The notes below the pieces were generated by a model. It did not search any database. It saw only the letters and a program-made list of their open reading frames with translations, and was not told the origin of the DNA. A program made the translations under genes and the position numbers. From positions 2,161,785-2,225,784 of the forward strand of contig KV748186.1 of NCBI GenBank assembly GCA_001692895.1: a stretch of DNA of 64,000 nt, read 5' to 3'. Shown in pieces: positions 1-13,171 of this stretch; the stretch's first letter is position 1; each line of letters opens with the position of its first letter. Source of the stretch: Cenococcum geophilum 1.58. Its lineage: Eukaryota; Ascomycota; Dothideomycetes; Gloniales; Gloniaceae.

Positions 1-1793
1 ATTCTTCCTTAGTTATTAAGTAGATAATAATATCGTTAAGATATACTATAATAAATTTATCTAAGTATTCTCCTAATACATTGTTAATACGCTTTTAGAA
101 CGTTGCTAGTGTATTTATAAGCCTAAATTGTATAACTAATAGTTTATATAGTCCTTCCTTTAACCTAAAAGCTGCCTTTTATTCGTCGCCTTCCTTAATT
201 CTAATTTAATGGTACGCCTATCTTAGATCTATCTTTATAAAGATTTGCGCATTGCCTATCCTGTCTTAGATTTCGCTAATTAAGGGTAAAGGATACCTAT
301 CCTTTCTTATAATGCTGTTTAACTGTCTATAGTTAATACACAGTCTTAGTTTACTATTTTTCTTTAGTACGAACAGTACTGGATAACCCGCTAATAACTG
401 CAATAGTCTAATATATCCCTTTTGTAAGTTTTCTTAGATAAACTCTTTTAATGCTCTACCTTCTTCTTTGGTAAGCTTATAAATTAGAAAGAACCTTTAA
501 CTTATTCCTGGTTCTAATTCTATCTTATAGTCCTATACTATATACTCTAATAGCTTTTTACTCTTAAGTAACTATAATTTCTTGCTATACTTGTGGTATC
601 TTTTTAGTATATAGCTTAGTCCCTTTTCTATCTCTTTATAGGTCGCTCCTACTTAGTACTATACCAACTTAGCTTATTATTGCATTTTATGGCGTTAAAT
701 ATCCCTAATATCGACCTAACCTGTAATCCAATTAATCTTTAAATTGTATTCCTATAACTAAGGCATTCCTAGTACTGCCTTATTATTCCCTAATAGTAAT
801 ATATTAAAAGACATCTCAATTTATCTTCCCTTAATAGTTAACTAAATAGGTCCTGTTTTAAGATTAATAATACCTCCTCCGTAGGCTATCGGATCTCCTA
901 AAATTGTTACTAATAGGTAAGGACGTTCCTTCTGTTTGTGTAATAATCCCATTTTTTTTAACTGCTATTAGTAAGATATGGTTCCTTATTACTCTACTAT
1001 CTATTAGTGCCTTAAACTGTTAATCTTGCTATTTAACTTATAAATTTAGGTGTTATCCTTAAATTCCTTTAAGGGTCTAAGGCTTTACTACTAGCTCCCT
1101 TTGGTTTTATAGGCCTCTACTTTTCCCAACTATTAGCTACTAGATCCTGTTTATACTTAGTCTAACTTAAGCTAATACTTAGTTCGCTTTTTGTCTTTAA
1201 TATGCCATAGACAGGTGTTTTCTAGATATTCCCACTATTGTCGTCTATCTAGGCATTCTTCCGTAAGGAATCTTCCTGGTTAAAGTGTTAAGTCCCTTTA
1301 TTCTTAAACTTCTATAGGGTGCTAACTATATATATACTTAGCATTTCAATACTTTGCCTCATCCGTTATCTAATATATCCTTATTAGATACTTCCAATTT
1401 TTATTCTTTAGTGCTCTATATATATTGCACACATCATCCACATATACTATCCACAATAGTATATAATATACTTAATATCTTAGGTTAACTCTTAGCTTGT
1501 CTTTATCCTTAAGTTTAAACCTGTCTTATATTAATCTAAGCGCTATAGTTTCGTTCGCAGGTACTAAGATTCGCCTTTTGCTTCTCTAGTCCTCTAATTA
1601 CTCCTCTAGATCCTTTAATGTTATAATTAAGGCTCCCTTAATATAGGTTATAGCCTTTTTTATAATTAGGTGGTCTTGGACAACTTTTTCGTCTAACTAC
1701 ATATAGAAATCTTCCCACTTATTATTACGTCGTTGCCTATACCACTTTTAGTATAGCTACTTAAGTGTATACGGCTCATCCGTAAGGAAATAT

Positions 1794-1999
1794 GTAACCG
1801 ACTACCGAGGCTCGCATTACCTTATGACTCACCACCCTTGTTTTCAGCTGCAATTGTACATCGTTTCAGCTGCAATGGTACATCGTCGTCGGCTTCGCCG
1901 ACACCCTTTTGCCACCTATTTCTTGTATATAGTCTACTCGATTTCCATAGATTTATAATCAAGTTGCTCGTTCAATTCCCACACACTGCAAAGCTTACA
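1794..1999. mobile_element. 206-bp RIP-free insertion, unclassified short element
   Basis: This block is absent from the same place in at least four sister copies, for example A2 near 9330 and A3 near 29730, so it inserted into A1. The six bases AAATAT occur on both sides (1788-1793 and 2000-2005) and may be its target duplication. Unlike the surroundings it is rich in CA and TG, so it has escaped RIP, as expected for something shorter than the usual RIP length threshold. It contains a 22-bp tandem duplication (1842-1863, 1864-1885, one mismatch) and a perfect hairpin (1888-1893 pairing with 1897-1902 around TTC). No convincing terminal inverted repeat or coding capacity is seen. It could be a MITE, a SINE-like insertion or filler DNA. 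Confidence 0.7.
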
Positions 2000-4334
2000 A
2001 AATATCTCTTTATTGCTGTATCGTAACAGCCTTTAGTATGTCGTTCCTTGAACCTAGTAGGAATCCCTAAATCCTCTTTTTGTTCTAGTTCGGTAAGCTA
2101 CTTAACTCTTAGTATGCCTATTCTAGGTCTATTAGTAATCCTTTATACTAGCGCTCTATTCCTTATACGTCCTAATATACTAGATCTCTTATCTAGTTTC
2201 TGTTCTTGCTATAAGGTAATTCTTACCCTAAATTCCTCTATAGTTTCCTATTTTCCGCGTCTTATAAGTAGATCCTTAAAGTCTTCTTGCTTCTTAATCT
2301 TAGTATTAAACTTTTAATCTTTAGGCCAAACACTATATTCCCCTGGTAGGTTTTCTGGGTCTATATATTTATCTCCTAGTCTAACTGCTATTTATATTAT
2401 AGATTCTCTAATCTATAAAGAAGCTCTTTACCTCTTACTTATAGGTGTTCTAATTTACACTCCAAATTCTTAATCCCTTAGATTCTTTAATCCTAAGCTC
2501 GCTTCTATCTTAAGCTTAGCTCCCGCCTTAGTCTAACTAGGTGTCTATAGTGTTCTTATCTCATCTTAAGAGTCTTAAATCTTACTTATCTTATCTTAAG
2601 AATCTTATACTGTTAGGAACTCTTATCCCAAGCTTATTTATATATCTTTAAACTAAGCTACTGCCCTACTCTATCGGTTTTCGTCCGTTATAGGTCCTTA
2701 GGTATGCCTTATCTTACTTTAAGAATCTTAGTCGTCTCTTATCTCGTCTTAAGAATCTTAAGCCTTTGGCCTTTTGCCTTTATTAAGTGCCAAAGTGGTT
2801 CACTATCCTACTTCTCTTGCGTCTTACAAAGCGATAGACATTATATCTAGTGGGGTCTCAATCCCTACTAATATTCCCTATTCTATAGTGGAATTATCCT
2901 CTACCTCTAGTATAATATCTCCGAGGTCTATATACTCCTAGTAAGCTGCTTCCGTTGCCTTATTATTATAAAATATTTCGCCTATATTAAATTTATCGTC
3001 CTTAATATCTGATCTGCGAACTAGTTTATTAGTTCCTCTATATTCTACAAGTGCTAGCTCCTATAGCCAATAGCTTACGCTATACTTAGTGTCTTTATAA
3101 ATTTAGTATACGTTATTATAATAAAACGCAAAACTTCTAATTAAACACTCTTTTATTCCTTATAGTACACTATTATCCCTCTATACGTGTATGTCTTCTG
3201 CTAGTTAGGTTCCCTTTATTATATAGTAACTCTAACTATCTTTACAATCCCTTGCAAAATAACCCTATTTCCCGCAATTTATATAAGCTCCGTCTCTAAA
3301 CTATTAACTTTATTATAGAGTCTGCCTAAACGTCTTCTGCTACTAAGATCCTTAGTTTAGCCTATACTTCCTAGTCCTATAATTACTAAATCCTTAACCT
3401 CTAGGTTTCTATAGCTTCTTACTCTATCTTTTATAGGCTTCTTTAGTACCGCTTAGGTCTATTAGCTCTGCGCCATACTATAGTTTCTAACTTAGCTTTA
3501 GTTGTTGCGTACTCTACGTCTTATATAACTATAGAACTCTATCCTAACCTCTCTTAGTCTGTTCCCTTTAGTAGATCTTATTGTTAATCTTTATCGCTTA
3601 ATCTATTAAATCCCTTAGGGTATCCGCATCTTCTATTAGAATAATTACGTTCTAGACTTTAGCCTTAAGTCCTTACTTATACTATACTATAAGCGCCTTA
3701 TTATTCCACTTAACTTATATTACTAATGTTTAAAACTGCGTTATATACTTAATTGCTAAGGTTTACTGCGTAATATCTTGGAGTTTTCTTTCCGCCGTGG
3801 TTACTGCCTCTAGGTCTCTAAACATTTATATAAGTCGCTCTATAAATCCGTTCTAGCTTAAAAACATAAACCGTACCTCTTAGTTTATAGTTGTTATTCC
3901 GTTTACTTATATCTCTATAAGGTAAGGCTTAAACCATTTAAGTGCTCTTCCTGTTAAAAATAACTCTGCATACGCTATTTAATCCATAAGTATCGCTAGC
4001 TTTACTCCCTCTTATATAACCTTAAAGTGCATTTACGTAAGGAATCCTTTAAGCTTTAATCTCTCTCCTAAGAATCTTTTAATCGATGGTAACTTAACCT
4101 TTACTACGCCTATTCCATTAATCCTTTATTTAAGTACTATATTATTCTCTATTAACTAGTTAACTATTTCTTATAATTATCCTATCGTTATAGGTTGTTG
4201 CAAGTTAGTGTCTGCTATACTAGTGTCACCCCCTAACCTTAACATAGTTGCCGCCGTCAATAGCGTTATAGTGGCTGCTTTTAGTGGCATATTATTTGAC
4301 TTCTATATTTAATACCGTAACTAGGTAGTAATTA

Positions 4335-4759
4335 TGTAACGGAACCTTGTAGCAGGAACTACGATGGGCTTATTAATATGCTAGGTGTATAAGAAATGCA
4401 AAGATAGTAGTTAACAACGTAATAATAACTAGTGGAGTGGTTGCCTAATAGATTAACTCTAATTGTATTCTAAGAATTACTATAAGGAAGGAACTATCTA
4501 GGTAGGGACTAAGGGTCCTTAAATACACAACCGTACTTCTATAAAATCCTTCTTATACGTAATATACGTCTTATATATAAGGTACGTAAGTTCCTCTCGT
4601 TCCTTTTGTTTAATACGTAGCATGTTATATAACCTCGGTTACTATTCCTCGTTATATAGTTCTACCGGTTCCATCCTAAACCGTGCTTGAATTAACTAAC
4701 TAGCTTCTTCTAACTTCTCTCTAAGTAGTTATAATATAGTACTTAAAGCGTCCGTAACA
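4335..4759 (-). repeat. 5' LTR of Gypsy A1
   Basis: 425-bp LTR in reverse orientation, beginning TGTAACGGAACC and ending GCGTCCGTAACA on the + strand. The ends form the short inverted repeat usual for LTRs. It matches the LTRs at 11648, 24544, 32041, 36442 and 61769 in order and length. Confidence 0.92.
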
Positions 4760-7700
4760 AAGAGGGGTTGGTTTATATTATATTAGTAAGTCTATCTTTA
4801 CAATAACCGTTTTCTTACTTAAAGTGCACTAAAGCAAATATTTATTTATCCTATAACGTTCGCTTTATCTCTAATACTAAATATATATAACCTATTACTC
4901 TTAATAGTTGTCTAGTTCCTTAATTAATTTATCTTAAGGTCTTATATTTAATCTATTACTGCATAGCTAGATAGTAAACTATCTTAAGCCCTTACTAAGT
5001 TAGAATATTCTTGTAACCTAAAGTAAAAGGCCCTAAAAGCCCGCATTACGGCGTCTACTTAGTTACTCCGTCTTAAGAAGGTTTATAAGAAGGTCCGTTT
5101 TAAGAAGTAAAAACTTATAGAATAAGGTTTATAGGAACTTGGCGATAAAAGAATGGATTCTCTTTTAATAGAGAAGAAAATAAATCTAAGTAGTTTAGCA
5201 ACTACTCTTTTTAGGTCCCCCTTAGGCAACTTATTCTTTAGCAATCCTTCTTTATTAATGCTATCTAACCTAATCTCTTTTAATACTCCTATACCTTTCC
5301 TATAGCATTTTTTAAATTCTCTAGTAGCTCCTAAGTAGTCTTATTATAGCCTATCTACTTAACCTTATACTATATTTTATTATTAGTGTCCTTATAACTA
5401 ATAATCTTTAAAACTTACTATTTATTTTCTTCCTATCCTCTATACGTATCTACTTTATAAACTAGTGGCTTAATATTCCTATATGCTAGCTCTAGTATTG
5501 CAATATACTATATAGAGTAGATCTTTATCTTAGCTAGTAGGTTTAACTTAAATATAACTAGTAAAATTCTCTATATAATTTTGAAAGGTTCTAGTCTAAT
5601 ATAGTCTAACTTCTTACTTAGTCGTTAACTTTTAAAATTTTCATATAGTAGCCATACTTTATCTCCCTCCTTAAGATCTAGTCCCTTAGATTTCTTAGCG
5701 TTATAGTACTTTTTTATTCTCTTTTATACTTTCTTTACTAATTCTATAAGGTCTATATAAAGATTTATTAGTATCTTTATTCTTTTTTTAGCTATACTAC
5801 TCGTTTTCTTTGCTTACTATAGTAATAACAATATTCTTAGCTTATATCTATAATTCGCTTTAAATAGTAATATACCTATTCCTTCTTAAGGTGTTATATT
5901 ATATACAAACTATATAACTAGTAATAGTAATACCCAATTATTCTATGTATAGTTAATATAATACCTTAAATACTATTCTAGTATCTAATTTAATCTTTCT
6001 ATTTAACTGTCTATCTGCGGATAATATACGGTGAAAGTTACTACTTTAACTCCTTACTCTACTAAGAACACTTCCTAGAATGCTGCTATAAATCTTAGAT
6101 CTTTATCTAATATAATCTTGCCTAGTACTTTATATCTTACGAATACTTCTTTAACATAAATTCTAGCGATATCCTCCGCTAAAATTTCTTTTATATATGC
6201 TATAAAGTATCCTTACTTTATAAGCTTGTTTACTATTACTAAGATTATATTATAATCTTGTCCAGTAATAGGATCTCTTAACTTTAGTAACTTAATAATA
6301 AAGTCCTATAATATAACCTCCTATAGTCTCTTTAGTATTTTAATAGGTTGTAGCCCTCTATATAGCTTATGCCTTATTAGTTTATTCCTCTAGCAATCTA
6401 GATATTCCTTAGTGACTTTTTACGCTAAGCCCTAGATTCTATTAATAATATACTCCTCTTAGAGTCTTAACACTAAGCCTATAGCTCCATTATATCCTTA
6501 AGTTATTCCCTTATAGAAATCTTCTATAAAATGCTCTGCTATGCTTCTTAGGATATATTTCGCCTCTCTATACTTATATATAGTATATCTTCTTCTAAAT
6601 ATTTTAACTGTTTTTCTAGTTATGCCTTAAAGATTCTTTATACCTAAAAGCTTTCTAGTGTCTTGTAGACTCTTTCTAGTTTATTATCCTCTTAAGTTGC
6701 TATAATTTTTTAGATAATTGTACCTAATTAATCCATCTATATCTTTTCGCAGTAAAGCTCTTAATGGCTTTTTATCGTTCTATAGTTTAGCTTTTTAACT
6801 TAGAGCGTCTGCTCGTGTATTATCTATACCTTTAGTATATTAAATCTTAAAATAGTATTCTATAAGCATCTCTACCCACCTAACCTGTCTTTAGTTAAGT
6901 TCTTTTATTATTAAGAATTCTGTTAGGTTTTTATAATCCGTTTTAACTATAAATAGTTTTTCTATACCTTATAAGAATGCTCTCTATTTCTTTAGTGCTA
7001 TAACTATACCTAATAACTCCTTATTATAGATGTTATAGTTTAACTCTAGTAGTATTATTTTCCAACTATAGTATGCTACTAGGTGCTATCCATCTTAATA
7101 TTTCTATATAAAGTATGCCCCTAGTATAAAGTCTAATATTTTTATTTTTATAACCGTCTCTAATCCTAGTTAATAGATCTTAAAAACTGGCTCCTAGGTA
7201 AACAATTCCTTAACGTTCTTAAATAACTCTTACTGTTCTTTTCCCTATACCTATAGTTCTTCTTTCTTCATTAATCGCGTAAATGGCTTAACATCCTTTA
7301 ACCATTATGCTATAAACCTCCTACGGTAATTATAAAACCCTAGAAACGATCTTAACTATATAACGTTTTTTAGTTCTTACTAATTTACTATAGCCTTAAT
7401 CTTTTTTAGATCTATACTAAGTTAGCCTAGTTTAATAATAAATTTAATAAAATTAGTTTTCCTTATAAAGAACTCGTATTTCTTAATTGCTACTAGCATT
7501 TATTCTTCTTATAGTCTCTTTAAAACCTATTTAACGTATTCCCCGTATTTTTCCTTAGTTATTAAGTAGATAATAATAATATTAAGGTATACTATAACAA
7601 ATTCATCTAAGTACTCTTTTAATACGTTATTAATACGCTTTTAAAACGTTACTAATACGTTTATAAGCCCGAATTATATAACTAATGGTTTATATAGTCC

Positions 7701-8956
7701 TTCCTTTAATCTAAAAGCTGCCTTCTATTTATTACCTTCCTTAATCCTAATCTAATAGTACGCCTATCTTAGATCTATCTTTATAAAGATTTACGCGTTA
7801 CCTATCCTATCTTAGATTTTACTAATTAAGGGTAAAGAATACCTATCCTTTTAAGTAATGCTATTTAACTATTTATAATTAATATATAGCCTAAGCTTTC
7901 TATTCTTCTTTAGTACGAATAGTACTGGATAACCCGCTAATAACTATAATAGTCTAATATATCCCTTTCATAAGTTTTCTTAGATAAACTCTTTAAGTGC
8001 TCTACCTTTTTCTTTAGTAAGCTTATAGGTTAAAAAGAACCTTAGACTTGTTCCTAGTTCTAACTCTATCTTATAGTCCTATACTATATACTTTAACAGC
8101 TTTTCACTTTCTAGTAACTATAGTTTTTTACTATACTTATAGTATCTCTTTAGTACGTAATTTAAGCCTCGCTTAGTCTCCTTATATATTACTCTAACTT
8201 AATACTATACTAACTTAGTTTACTATTATATCTTACGGCGTTAAGTATCTCTAATATTAACCTAACCGTAATCTAATTAATCTTTAGATTATATTCCTAT
8301 AACTAAGGCATTCCTAATACTGCCTTATTTTATCCTAATAGTAGAATATTAAAAAACATCTTAATTCGTTTTCCTTTAATAGTTATCTAAATAGGTCCTA
8401 TTTTAAGATTAATAATCCCTCCTCTATAGGCTATTAGATCTCCTAAAATTATAACTAATAGATAAGGTTACTCCTTCTATTTATAAGATAATCCTATTCT
8501 CTTAACTACTGCTAGTAAGATATAGTTTCGCGTTACTTTACTATCTATTAGTGCTTTAAACTGCTAATCTTACTATTTAACTTATAAATTTAAGTATTAT
8601 CCTTAAATTCCTTTAAGGGTTTAAGGCTCTACTACTAGCTTTCTCTAGTTTTATAGGCCTCTACTTTTTCTAACTATTAGCTACTTAATCCTTATATACT
8701 TAGCTCGCTCTTTAGCTAATGCCTAGTTTGCTTTTTATCCTCTATATACTATAGACACGTATTCTTTAGGCATTCCTACTACTATTATTTATCTAAGAAT
8801 TCTTCCGTAAGAAATCTTCCTAATTAAAGAGTTAAGTTTCCTAACTCTTAAACTTCTACTAGATGCCAGCTATATATACTTAGTATTTCTATACTATTGC
8901 TTATATAGCGCCCAATATATCCTTATAGGGTATTTCCAATTCTTTTCCTTTGGATT

Positions 8957-8975
8957 NTTNTGNATNTTATATATA
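8957..8975. other. Undetermined bases (N) in A2
   Basis: Isolated N in the gag-protease linker of A2. Similar clusters stand at about 18393-18422, 19610-19672 and 20843-20912 in D, and one N at 48698 in the right pogo TIR. They probably mark unresolved repeat consensus rather than real gaps. Confidence 0.9.
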
Positions 8976-11647
8976 TTATCTATATATGCAATCTATAATA
9001 GCGTATAGTATACTAGGTGTTTTAGATTAACTCTTAACTTATCTTTATCCTTAAGTTTAAACCTCTACTATACTAATCTAAACGTTATAACTTTATTTAT
9101 AGGTACTAAGATACGTCTCTTACTTCTCTAATCCTCTAATTATTCCTTTAGATCCTTTAACGTTATAATTAAGGCTCCTTTAATATACGTTATAGCCTTC
9201 TCTATAATTGGGTAGTCTTAGATAACTTATTTATCCAACTATATATAAAAATCTTCCTACTTGTCATTATACCGCTGTCTATACCACTTTTAGTACAGCT
9301 GTTAAAGTATATATAGCTTGTCCATAAGGAAGTATCTTCTTATTACTATATTATAACAGCCCTTTATATATCGTTTTTTAAACCTAGTAAGAATTCCTAA
9401 ATCCTCTTTATTTTCTAGTTCGGTAAACCACTTAGCTTATAATATGCCTGCTTTAGGCCTATTAGTAATTCTTTATACTAGTGCTCTATCCCTTATATAT
9501 CCTAACGTACTAAATCTCTTATCTAGTTTCTATTCTTGCTATACGATAATTCTTTACCTAAATTCTTCCATAGTTTCTTTTAGTTTGCGTTTTATAGATA
9601 AATTCTTAAAGTCTTTTTACTTCTTAATCTTAGTATTAATGTTTTAATCTTTAGGCTAAACACTATATTCTTCTAGTAAGTCTTTTAGGTTTATATATCT
9701 GTCTCCTAATTTAACTGCTATTTATATTACAGATTCTTTAATCTCTTATTTTTTGCTTATAGGTGCCCTTATTTATACTCTAAATCTTTAGTCCCTTAGA
9801 TTCTTTAATTCTAAGCTTGCTTTTAACTTAAGCTTAGCTTTAGCCTTAGTCTAACTAGGCTTTACTAGTATTCTCATCTTATCTTAAGAGCCTTAAATCT
9901 CACTTATCTTATCTTAAGAATCTTATACCTTTAGGAAACTTCGTCCTAAGCTTATTTATATATTACTAAACTAAGCTATTACTCTGCTCCATCGGTTATT
10001 ATCCGTTATAGGTCCTTAAGCTTGCCTTATCTCGTTTTAAGAATCTTAGTCGTCTTATATCTTATCTTAAGAATCTTAAGCTTTTGGCCTTTTGCCTTTA
10101 TTAAGTGCCAAAGTAGTTTACTATCCTACTTCTCTTACGTCTTATAAAGCGATAGATATTATATCTAGTAGGGTCTTAATCCTTACTAATATTCCCTATT
10201 TTATAGTGGAATTATCTTCTACCTCTTATATAATATCTTTAAGGTTTATATACTTCTAGTAAGCCGCCCTTATCGCCTTATTATTATAAAATGTTTCGCC
10301 TATATTAAATTTATTGTCCTTAATATCCAATCTATAAACTGGTTTATTAGCTCCTTTATATTCTACTAGATATAGCTCTTATAGCTAATAGCTTGCGCTA
10401 TACTTAGCGTCCTTATAAATTTAGCATGCGTTATTATAATAAAACGTAAAACTTTTAATTAAACATTCTTTTGTTCCTTGCAGTATATTATTATCCCTCT
10501 ATACGTATATATTGTCTGCTAGTCTCGTTCCCTTTACTATATAGTAACTCTAACCACTTTTATAATATTTGGCGTAATAACTCTATTTTCCGCAATTTAT
10601 ATAAGCTCCTTCTTTAAACCATTTTTCTTACTATAGAGTCCGCCTAAATGTCTTCTGCTAATAAGATCCCTAATTTAGCCTTTACTTCTTAAACCTTTAA
10701 TTACTTAATCCTTATCCTCTAGGTTTCTATAATTTCTTATTTTATCTTCTAAATTCTTTAGTACTACTTAGGTCTATTGGCTCTGCGCTATACTATAGTT
10801 TTTAACTTAGCTTTAGTCATTACGTGCTCTACGCCTTATATAATTATAAAACTCTATCCTAACCTCTTTTAGCCTATTCCCTTTAGTAGATCTAATTATT
10901 AATCTTAATCGCTTAATCTATTAACTCCCTTAGGGTATTCGTATCTTCTATTAGAATAATTACGTCCTAGACTTTAGCCTTAAGTCCTTACTTATACTAT
11001 ACCATAAGCGCCTTATTATTTCACTTTACTTATATTGCTAATGTTTAGAACTACATTATATACTTAATTGCTAAGGTTTATTACGTAATATCTTAGAGTT
11101 TTCTTTCCGCCGTAGTTGCTACCTCTAGGTCTCTAAATATTTATATAAGTCGCTCCGTAAACCCTTCCTAGCTTAAGAATATAAACCACACCTCTTAATT
11201 AGTAGTTGTTATTCCATTTACCTATATTTCCGTAAGGTAAGGCTTAAACTATTTAAGTGCTCTTCCTAATAGGAATAGTCCCGCATAGGCTATTCGATCT
11301 ATAGGTGTTGGTAGCTTTACCCCTTCTTATATAACTTTAAAGTGTATTTACGTAAGAAATCCTTTAAGCTTTAATCTTTCTCCTAAGTACCTTTTAATTA
11401 ATAGTAACTTAATCTTTACTGCTCCTATTCTATTAACCCTTTCTTCCAGCGCCGCATTATTAGTTATTAACTAGTTAACTATCTCTTGTAGTTATCCGAC
11501 CGTTATAGGTTGCTATAAGTTAGTATCTACTATACTAGTGTCACCTAACCTTGATATAATTGCCGCCGTTAATAGCGTTATAGTGGTTGCTTTTAGTGGC
11601 ATGTTGTTTAACTTTTTATATTTAATACTATAACTAGGTAGTAATTA

Positions 11648-12070
11648 TATAACGGAACCTTATAGTAAGTACTACAATAGGCTCGTTAATAGGCTAGGTA
11701 TATAGGTGATACAAATTAAAGTTAATAACGTAATAATAACTGGTAGAGTAGTTGCCTAATAGATTAACTCTAATTGTATTCTGAGAATCACTATAAGGAA
11801 GGAACTATCTAGGTAGGGACTAAGGGTTCTTAAATACACAACCGTACTCCTATAAAATCCTCCTTATACGTAATATACATGTTATATATATTATATATAC
11901 GTTCCCTTTATACACTACATATACTGCGTATAACGTTATATAACCTTGGTTACTATTCCTCATTACGTAGCTTTATCGGCTCCATCCTAGACCGTGCCTA
12001 AATTAACTAACTAGCTTCTTTTAACTCCTCTCCAGGTAGTCATAACATTGTACTTAAAGCGTTTATAATA
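11648..12070 (-). repeat. 5' LTR of Gypsy A2
   Basis: 423-bp reverse-orientation LTR matching the other family A LTRs; its ends are RIP-altered forms of TGTAACGG and TCCGTAACA. The next five bases (12071-12075, ACTAC) are the expected target duplication; the partner should lie left of the window. Confidence 0.9.
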
Positions 12071-12986
12071 ACTACCGCCTTCTATAGAACTACTACCTAA
12101 AGCTTATATAAGCTAAAATGCATACTACCTAAGATTGCGATATTATCTAAGACCTATAAGCTTATAAGGCGCTCGCTAATAATATACGCTAAAAGACTAA
12201 AGATAACCTCCGTGTGTTTAAACGCGACGTCTAACAGTTAAAGAAGGCTAAAATTATACTTATTATTACAGTTACTAAAAAAGACGGCATAATTAAATAC
12301 CTATAATCTTAGCTTAACGAGTATATTTATAATAACATTAAATACCTCTTTACTATATATAACGCTACCTAAGTCTTTACGCCCTTAATAACTTTACCTA
12401 CTTAATACTTAATAGAGGGTTAGCGCTAAGTAGCTTTACCTAATAGGAACCCCTACTAAAGCAGCAATAATAAAAGCTATAATAATTAGACCTAAGCTGC
12501 TACTATATAGTTTAATATACGTTACTCTAATCCCTTAGTTTTTTAGGAAGACTATAAGAAATATAGCTACTAGAAGATATAAATCCGCAAGAAACTAACC
12601 TAAAGTGCCTACTTTTTTCCTATAAAAGACACTAAGATTAGTTATATTATTAGGCAAATAAAGGGTATACTATTTAATAAACTCTTCGCCTAATAGAAGA
12701 CGAATAGCCCTTAAAAGTAGCAGTCCTACTAAAAAGTCTTTAATAATCTTAACTTAATATACCGCGACTATAACCTATTAGCCACTAGCTAAGCTAAACT
12801 ATATACCCTAAAAATAAACCCTACTAAATTATTTAACAAATTTTATATTAAATTCTAGAAATATATTAGAGCCCTTACCTAAGATAATACTAAAGACTAA
12901 AAGGACCTCCTTAAAAAAGTTACTTATCGCTTTAGTTACGCAGCCGCCAGCTATAACTATAACAATGTTTATAATATAGTAGCAGC

Positions 12987-13026
12987 TCTATCCCATGCGC
13001 TAGTAAGACATATCCCTTTTTAGTAA
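12987..13026 (+). repeat. Left terminal inverted repeat of piggyBac
   Basis: Pairs with the right arm at about 15170-15206; the outer 17 bases match with one difference, then both share CCCTTTTTAG after a short length difference. Confidence 0.75.
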
Positions 13027-13171
13027 CTAATTAGATCGCTTAAATTTTATATCCTCGTTAAATTATAGCTATAGATTTAATTAATTAATTAAAGCTTAGT
13101 AGAGCTATAATAAAGCCCAAATTTAATATATATTAATACTATAGAGACTTAATTTAATTAAGGTGTTCTTA

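Larger units (their letters stand above)
1..4759 (-). mobile_element. Ty3/Gypsy fossil A1 (family A), cut by the left window edge
   Basis: Minus-strand LTR retrotransposon fossil. Reading from its 5' end leftwards: 5' LTR 4335-4759, gag about 2830-4300 with a zinc-knuckle region, a coding-like linker about 1040-2300, aspartic protease about 700-1030 and reverse transcriptase running off the window at position 1. Assignment rests on alignment by eye with the other copies here, above all the plus-strand copy A4. It is broken throughout by RIP-type changes, with dozens of breaks. The 5' LTR is followed on the right not by the polypurine tract but by a point inside the 3' region of A2, so A1 is inserted in A2 and is the younger of the two. 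It carries a foreign 206-bp insertion at 1794-1999. Confidence 0.9.
4760..12070 (-). mobile_element. Ty3/Gypsy fossil A2 (family A), 3' end outside the window
   Basis: Minus-strand Gypsy fossil with 5' LTR 11648-12070. Leftwards follow gag about 10140-11610, the gag-protease linker about 8700-9700, protease about 8270-8560, reverse transcriptase about 7440-8000 with the active-site region near 7580, RNase H about 6900-7200 and integrase about 5650-6350. The order protease-RT-RNase H-integrase defines Ty3/Gypsy. It is heavily RIP-mutated, with dozens of breaks. Its 3' end is interrupted at 4759/4760 by A1, so its polypurine tract and 3' LTR should lie left of the window. On the right it abuts the gag fossil at 12071, into which it appears to have inserted. 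Confidence 0.9.

Noticed and set aside
1838-2026. Short open frame across the RIP-free insertion
   Set aside because: It begins in the 22-bp tandem repeat and has no recognisable domain; openness follows from the higher GC of the insertion.
2048-2317. Open antisense frame with a Leu/Ile/Ser-rich product, repeated at 9444-9647, 29822-30037, 34900-35103 and 38889-39071
   Set aside because: All five lie antisense to the gag-protease linker of Gypsy copies and are alignable only because the elements are. The frame stays open because it has few codons that RIP can turn into stops. No independent start context or family match.
4335-12070. Tandem Gypsy array sharing an LTR by unequal recombination
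   Set aside because: The sequence right of the LTR at 4759 is not the polypurine tract but an internal point of the element, which fits nested insertion instead.
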